Source of the DNA: Phycisphaerae bacterium
GTDB taxonomy: Bacteria; Planctomycetota; Phycisphaerae; Sedimentisphaerales; SM23-30
Assembly (NCBI GenBank): GCA_021736565.1
Contig: JAIPFO010000022.1
Coordinates: forward strand, 1 to 18,503
Direction: 5' to 3'
DNA length: 18,503 nt
Position numbers and translations under genes: made by a program. The notes under the pieces were generated by a model. That model did no database searches and was not told the origin of the DNA. It saw nothing but the letters and a program-made list of their open reading frames with translations. Shown here in pieces: positions 15,998-18,503 of this stretch. Positions within the stretch are counted from its first letter, which is position 1. Each line of letters begins with the position of its first letter.

Positions 15998-16387
15998 TTA
16001 CGTTCGAATTATCAAGGTTGATGAACTTGCTAATGACATTGCATATTCTTTTTGCTTATCTTTTCCCTCTGGCCATCCAACTATGTTTGCATGTAAAGGC
16101 GGCTCATTATCAAAGTCAATATTTAGATCAGCCTCTTCAATGTCTTCTACGGTGATATCCGCTCTATAACCAATTTTTGAGTCTGTCGGGATATGGTCAT
16201 CGGCCAATTGCCATATCTTTGCTTCAGTTTTTTTAAACTTCTCAGTATGAAAAACAGAAAGCTCTTTATTGGAATCCGGCATAAATGCACCGGGTTTCAC
16301 TCGGCCTATCGTTTGAGCTATATATCTACGACTTCGAATAAAACGGCTTAAGCGAGCCTTAGAAGATATTTTTTGAGTTGAAGTCAT
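15998..16387 (-). CDS. Uncharacterised small protein, operon gene C (KPGAFMP / HANIVGWP motifs)
   Basis: This is a 129-residue soluble protein without signal peptide or membrane segment. Conserved-looking blocks are RLSRFIRSRRYIAQTIGRVK at the N-terminus, KPGAFMP (31-37), LSVFH (43-47) and HANIVGWP (99-106). I have an unverified memory of proteins with this pattern as unassigned bacterial ORFs. It is the last gene of a minus-strand trio. An 88-bp repeat with a 9-bp duplication now separates it from gene B; without that insert its ATG would lie 3 nt after the stop of B, so the two were translationally close. No catalytic motif can be assigned; the histidine and tryptophan in HANIVGWP are candidates for a functional site only by apparent conservation. 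Confidence 0.75.
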   Translation of the reverse strand: MTSTQKISSKARLSRFIRSRRYIAQTIGRVKPGAFMPDSNKELSVFHTEKFKKTEAKIWQLADDHIPTDSKIGYRADITVEDIEEADLNIDFDNEPPLHANIVGWPEGKDKQKEYAMSLASSSTLIIRT

Positions 16388-16401
16388 TTGTTATGGATAG
16401 A

Positions 16402-16489
16402 CGCCAGCGTCATAAGTGTTTTTGAAGCCCGTTTTCCGCATCTTAAAGGGTGATTTTAAAGCCGAAAAGTGACTTTTGACGTGGGAATC
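16402..16489 (+). repeat. Structured repeat, copy 7: intact 88-bp element with perfect 9-bp target duplication
   Basis: The element begins CGCCAGCGTCATAAG and ends TGACGTGGGAATC. It is flanked directly by ATGGATAGA at 16393-16401 and again at 16490-16498. The outer helix is CCA(G)CGTCA (16404-16412) with TGACGTGG (16477-16484). The inner stem is GCCC / GGGT and the second hairpin AAAAG-TGA-CTTTT (16465-16477). It sits between operon genes B and C, and its last two bases supply part of the present stop codon of B. Confidence 0.9.
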
Positions 16490-17039
16490 ATGGATAGAGG
16501 GTTTTAAGTTGGAACAAAAATGATTCAGGTATTTTATTTTCGAATAGATCTAAACCACTTGATCTTTTTTCTTCGTTAAGGAACGCATAAGCTATTCGGC
16601 CTTGTTTCCCGATGCTAATTGACGCCATTTTCTTTTTTGCAATGCACCATTCCAGTGAAATTTCACCATCAGGGTCAGGGCTTAATTCTGGATTTGGAAT
16701 GTCTTCGGGAAGTTTATTCAAAAAAATCTCGACGATTTTACGGATACTTTTGTGTACGGGCTTTGCGCCATATCCATCCCAGTTTTTTTCTGAACATTCA
16801 GCGTAAATATCGTTCAGTTCGTCAGAAAGATCGGCGATTCTATGTTTTATTGGTGTATTCTGAGCAGGCATAAACGTGGGTTTTTCCTGATCGGAAGGTT
16901 TTGTGTGGTAGTTTCTTTCAGATCCATTCATTTCCGAATCTATGAACAAATCACTACGCTTAGAAGACGAGAAACTGACTCTATGTCCTAAGATATTATT
17001 TCTATGGGAACTTATCGAATTCGGGTAAGGGGGTGTCAT
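16488..17039 (-). CDS. Uncharacterised small protein, operon gene B (NWDGYGAKPV / PDPDGEISLEW motifs)
   Basis: The gene codes for 183 residues, probably cytoplasmic. The first 60 residues are polar and low in structure, so a later start (for example Met37 or Met57) is possible, but the ATG at 17039 overlaps the TGA of gene A by 4 nt (ATGA), which favours it. The core carries NWDGYGAKPV (86-95), PELSPDPDGEISLEW (117-131) and a beta-rich ISIGKQGRIAYAF (141-153). The protein ends LKTLYP. The stop codon is made from the last base of CCAT plus two bases of the repeat inserted at 16402-16489; before the insertion it would have been TAA at the same codon, so the protein was unchanged. No enzyme signature is recognised. 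The strong conservation style of the acidic DPDGE block suggests a functional site. Confidence 0.75.
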   Translation of the reverse strand: MTPPYPNSISSHRNNILGHRVSFSSSKRSDLFIDSEMNGSERNYHTKPSDQEKPTFMPAQNTPIKHRIADLSDELNDIYAECSEKNWDGYGAKPVHKSIRKIVEIFLNKLPEDIPNPELSPDPDGEISLEWCIAKKKMASISIGKQGRIAYAFLNEEKRSSGLDLFENKIPESFLFQLKTLYP

Positions 17040-17419
17040 GTCTTCATTTCTTTCGTTATTGTTTCGACTTGCTCTATTTTCTCATCAAGCCATGCCCTAA
17101 GTGCTTTCGCTGTTTCCATGTCAAAAACTGCTTCGACTTCAATTTCTCTAACGATAGATTCAAGAGATTCACGTTTTTTTAACGCGCCTAGTTTTTGTCC
17201 ATCAAACTCATAAGTTTCTCTTTTGGGTATAGCTCGGCGTTCACTAAATAAAGCCATCTGAATCGAATTTAACTTTGGGCCGGCACTTCCAAAAGCGCCG
17301 TCAACATGAATGACTCTAAATTGACCGCCTTTGATGTAATCAAAATGTATTTCAGTGGGCATATCAGCGGACACACTTTTTTTCGCTGTTTTCTTTTTCG
17401 CCATTTTCTTTGTTGCCAT
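17036..17419 (-). CDS. Uncharacterised small protein, operon gene A (FRVIHVDGAFG motif)
   Basis: The gene codes for 127 residues from ATG 17419, preferred over GTG 17428 because AAGGGTG lies 6 nt before the ATG. The N-terminus is a lysine/alanine tail (MATKKMAKKKTAKKSV). It is followed by a beta-rich segment FDYIKGGQFRVIHVDGAFG (26-44) and LFSERRAIPKRETYEFDG (57-74), then IVREIEVEAVFDMETAKALR (89-108) and an amphipathic C-terminal helix. The last block, a strand followed by a helix at the point where residues pair with a 'metal-free' partner surface, resembles small DUF3467-like proteins only in layout; I make no family claim. It is the first gene of the trio, with its own near-consensus promoter at 17473-17501, and overlaps gene B by 4 nt. 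The basic tail may bind nucleic acid or be a flexible tether. Confidence 0.75.
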   Translation of the reverse strand: MATKKMAKKKTAKKSVSADMPTEIHFDYIKGGQFRVIHVDGAFGSAGPKLNSIQMALFSERRAIPKRETYEFDGQKLGALKKRESLESIVREIEVEAVFDMETAKALRAWLDEKIEQVETITKEMKT

Positions 17420-17472
17420 TTTGATCACCCTTAGTGAATATTCTTCCTTGGAAATAATTAACTGAGTACTTA

Positions 17473-17501
17473 CTTATATAATTTATCAACCTGGATGTCA
17501 A
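17473..17501 (-). promoter_or_regulatory. Near-consensus promoter of the three-gene operon A-B-C
   Basis: On the minus strand a perfect TTGACA (17496-17501) and TATAAG (17473-17478) are separated by 17 bases. The start codon of gene A follows about 55 nt downstream of the -10 box. Confidence 0.7.
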
Positions 17502-17701
17502 ATATCAATTATTTAATATCAACAACTACTGCTGTCTGTGACATAATGTCTTATTATGAAATCACTTATGACTTTTATTGAAAGTCAACTATTACTAAAT
17601 ATTTCGTTCTCATCAACAACAGTTCTATCGGCTCAAGGATTGCCTTTGATAACGTTTTTGGGTGAAAATGAGGTTTTTTTTGATATATTTCAATTTCCCG
17701 A

Positions 17702-17730
17702 TTGACTTTGCACTCCTATTACACTCTAAT
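17702..17730 (+). promoter_or_regulatory. Promoter of the ribbon-helix-helix regulator gene
   Basis: TTGACT (17702-17707) and TCTAAT (17725-17730) have a 17-base spacer. The -10 box lies inside the palindrome at 17712-17747. Confidence 0.7.
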
Positions 17731-17747
17731 AAGAGTGTTATAGGAGT
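17712..17747 (+). promoter_or_regulatory. 16-bp-arm palindrome over promoter and ribosome site (probable operator)
   Basis: ACTCCTATTACACTCT (17712-17727) is the inverted repeat of AGAGTGTTATAGGAGT (17732-17747) with a single mismatch and a 4-nt centre. The left arm covers the -10 region and the right arm contains the TAGGAG ribosome site 5-6 nt before ATG 17753. A bound dimer or tetramer of the encoded regulator would block transcription, and in RNA the same hairpin would hide the ribosome site. Confidence 0.7.
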
Positions 17748-17752
17748 ATCGA

Positions 17753-17986
17753 ATGGCAAAAAACAACCGAAATGCAAATGATAAAGTGACTTTGAAGATT
17801 CCCAGGCCTCTTTATAATAAGATTTCTGAGGTGATCGAGGGAGCGGGCTATAATTCTGTGACCGATTTTGTGGTCTATGTCCTGCGGGACCTTGTGGTGA
17901 GTCACGAGATGGCGGGCCCGAAAAATGAGGCCCCTGATAATACAGAGGTCGTCAAAGAGCGACTTAAGGCTTTGGGGTATTTGTAA
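17753..17986 (+). CDS. Ribbon-helix-helix (CopG/Arc/MetJ-type) regulator
   Basis: The gene codes for 77 residues. A beta strand KVTLKIP (11-17) would insert in the DNA major groove as an antiparallel pair in the dimer, followed by helix RPLYNKISEVIEG (18-30), a GYNSVTD turn and helix FVVYVLRDLVVS (39-50), which is the standard RHH order. A flexible tail ending VKERLKALGYL follows; that ending is also seen in small proteins accompanying phosphodiesterase-type genes (from memory). The palindrome at 17712-17747 lies directly on its promoter and ribosome site, so autoregulation is likely. Downstream, after repeat copy 8, comes the alkaline-phosphatase-superfamily gene at 18100, probably under the same control. 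The protein is not an evident antitoxin because no toxin gene is adjacent. Confidence 0.85.
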   Translation: MAKNNRNANDKVTLKIPRPLYNKISEVIEGAGYNSVTDFVVYVLRDLVVSHEMAGPKNEAPDNTEVVKERLKALGYL

Positions 17987-17992
17987 TCAGGA

Positions 17993-18077
17993 CCTCCGCG
18001 TCTTATTTTTTTGAAGCCCTTTTTCGCATCTAAAAAGCAATTTATAAGCCCGGAAAATTAATTTTTCCGTGGGAATC
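17993..18077 (+). repeat. Structured repeat, copy 8
   Basis: It begins 6 nt after the RHH stop codon and ends 22 nt before ATG 18100. The core TTTGAAGCCCTTTTTCGCAT forms a CTTTTT / AAAAAG stem, and the second hairpin is CGGAAAA (18051-18057) / TTTTCCG (18063-18069). The 3' box is changed to CCGTGGGAATC, and the outer helix is reduced to about 5 bp (CCGCG / CGTGG). It lies inside a likely two-gene operon. Confidence 0.75.
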
Positions 18078-18099
18078 CTTATTGATTTGGAGAGATGAT

Positions 18100-18503
18100 A
18101 TGTCCGATTTGAAAAAACCTGGATTTATGGTATTGAGTATTGATGGTGTGCCCATCGGTTTGATTCGACGGATGATCGACCAGGGGGATATGCCCAACCT
18201 GGGGGCCCTGGTGGCCCGCAACGGCTTGCGGCAGATGCGGTCGGTCCAGCCGACGGTCTCCTGTGTGGCCTGGGCCAGTTATGCCACCGGCGTGAACCCG
18301 GCCAAGCATGGGATTTATGGCTTTATTGACCGGCGTGAAGATTCATGGGGACTTTCGTTCCCTAATGCCGCCATGTTCAAATCGCAGAATTTATGGCAGA
18401 TATTATCTAAGGCCGGTAAGCGGGTCTTTGGGATGAATGTGCCAAGCAGTTATCCCCCGGCGCCGGTGAATGGTGTTTTGATCGGAGGCTTTCTGGCCCC
18501 GAC
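18100..18503 (+). CDS. Alkaline-phosphatase-superfamily (type I phosphodiesterase / nucleotide pyrophosphatase) protein, 5' part
   Basis: The first 134 codons are present; the gene runs off the window. ATG 18100 follows GGAGAG at 18089-18094. There is no signal peptide. VLSIDGVP (11-18) holds the first metal-binding Asp15. PTVSCVAWASYATGVNPAKH (51-70), then GIYGF, matches the nucleophile region of nucleotide pyrophosphatases; by alignment to the TG and HG landmarks Ser54 takes the place of the usual Thr/Ser nucleophile. Proteins of this type in Bacteria hydrolyse phosphodiesters or act as phosphoglycerate-mutase-like or phosphonate-acting enzymes, so the substrate cannot be named. The gene follows an RHH regulator, and a repeat copy separates the two; the pair looks like one transcription unit controlled from 17702. 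Confidence 0.85.
   Translation, partial: MSDLKKPGFMVLSIDGVPIGLIRRMIDQGDMPNLGALVARNGLRQMRSVQPTVSCVAWASYATGVNPAKHGIYGFIDRREDSWGLSFPNAAMFKSQNLWQILSKAGKRVFGMNVPSSYPPAPVNGVLIGGFLAP

Larger units (their letters stand above)
17420..17752. other. Divergent intergenic region between the ABC operon and the RHH gene
   Basis: The AT-rich spacer carries the operon promoter on the minus strand (17473-17501) and the regulator promoter and operator on the plus strand (17702-17747). The 200 bases between them have T-runs but no gene or repeat that I can see. Confidence 0.65.

Noticed and set aside
3367..18077. Interpretation of the structured repeats as integron attC sites with gene cassettes
   Set aside because: Several copies follow stop codons and have a bulged helix, but the GTTRRRY / RYYYAAC core sites are absent at the borders, gene orientation is mixed, no integrase is seen, and one copy has a 9-bp duplication pointing to transposition.
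3367..18100. Interpretation of the structured repeats as a riboswitch
   Set aside because: Copies 3, 4 and 8 do precede start codons by 22-44 nt, but copies 2 and 7 point away from the nearest downstream gene and have target duplications, so a dispersed mobile element fits better. A secondary regulatory role is not excluded.

Overview
The window looks like part of a Planctomycetota chromosome, probably of the Phycisphaerae / Sedimentisphaerales type. The signs are a prepilin-like protein beginning MPALSKARESAR after its GFTLIE site and ending in an H-X9-DG-like LFGDGRVEW motif, a single dockerin-like repeat (DFNRDKNIDLVDF) at the end of a secreted protein, and two large secreted c-type cytochromes of the hydrazine-synthase-alpha-like kind that is common in the PVC group. 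The assignment is inference from protein style. No rRNA, tRNA, CRISPR array or transposase gene was seen.

Layout. (1) 1-896: the 3' end of a diheme HzsA-like cytochrome. (2) 1356-3362: a lipoprotein alpha/beta hydrolase of the CocE / Xaa-Pro dipeptidyl-peptidase type. (3) 3518-4849: an AT-rich lipoprotein of unknown function with a likely helical toroid. (4) 5018-7510: two minus-strand paralogous exported proteins of an unrecognised family, bracketed by a short direct repeat. (5) 8320-11196: a complete second HzsA-like cytochrome. (6) 11197-12416: a gene-poor stretch holding a consensus promoter and an 11-residue mini-cistron with a near-perfect ribosome binding site. (7) 12417-14432: a secreted protein with a probable clan-CD (caspase/gingipain-like) His/Cys pair and a dockerin-like end. 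(8) 14776-15615: a prepilin-like protein. (9) 15998-17419: a tightly packed minus-strand operon of three uncharacterised small genes, here called A, B and C. (10) 17753-17986: a ribbon-helix-helix regulator behind a large palindromic operator, followed at 18100 by the start of an alkaline-phosphatase-superfamily (nucleotide pyrophosphatase-like) gene.

The most striking content is non-coding. A family of about 88-bp structured repeats occurs five to eight times between genes, in both orientations. Copies share an outer helix CCA(G)CGTCA / TGACGTGG with a bulged G, an inner CCC..GGG hairpin and a variable second hairpin, and one copy carries a compensating base change in the outer helix. Two copies are flanked by what look like target-site duplications: a perfect 9-bp repeat around 16402-16489 and an 8-bp repeat with one mismatch around 1386-1473. 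Both of these copies are exactly 88 bp.

Removing them in silico is informative. At 16402 it restores a three-gene operon in which B and C are 3 nt apart, and B keeps the same C-terminus. At 1386 it restores a normal 30-residue lipoprotein signal peptide, showing that the element inserted in frame and added 32 codons to the signal peptide's n-region. The elements therefore behave like small non-autonomous mobile repeats (MITE-like), and three other copies sit 1-6 nt after stop codons.
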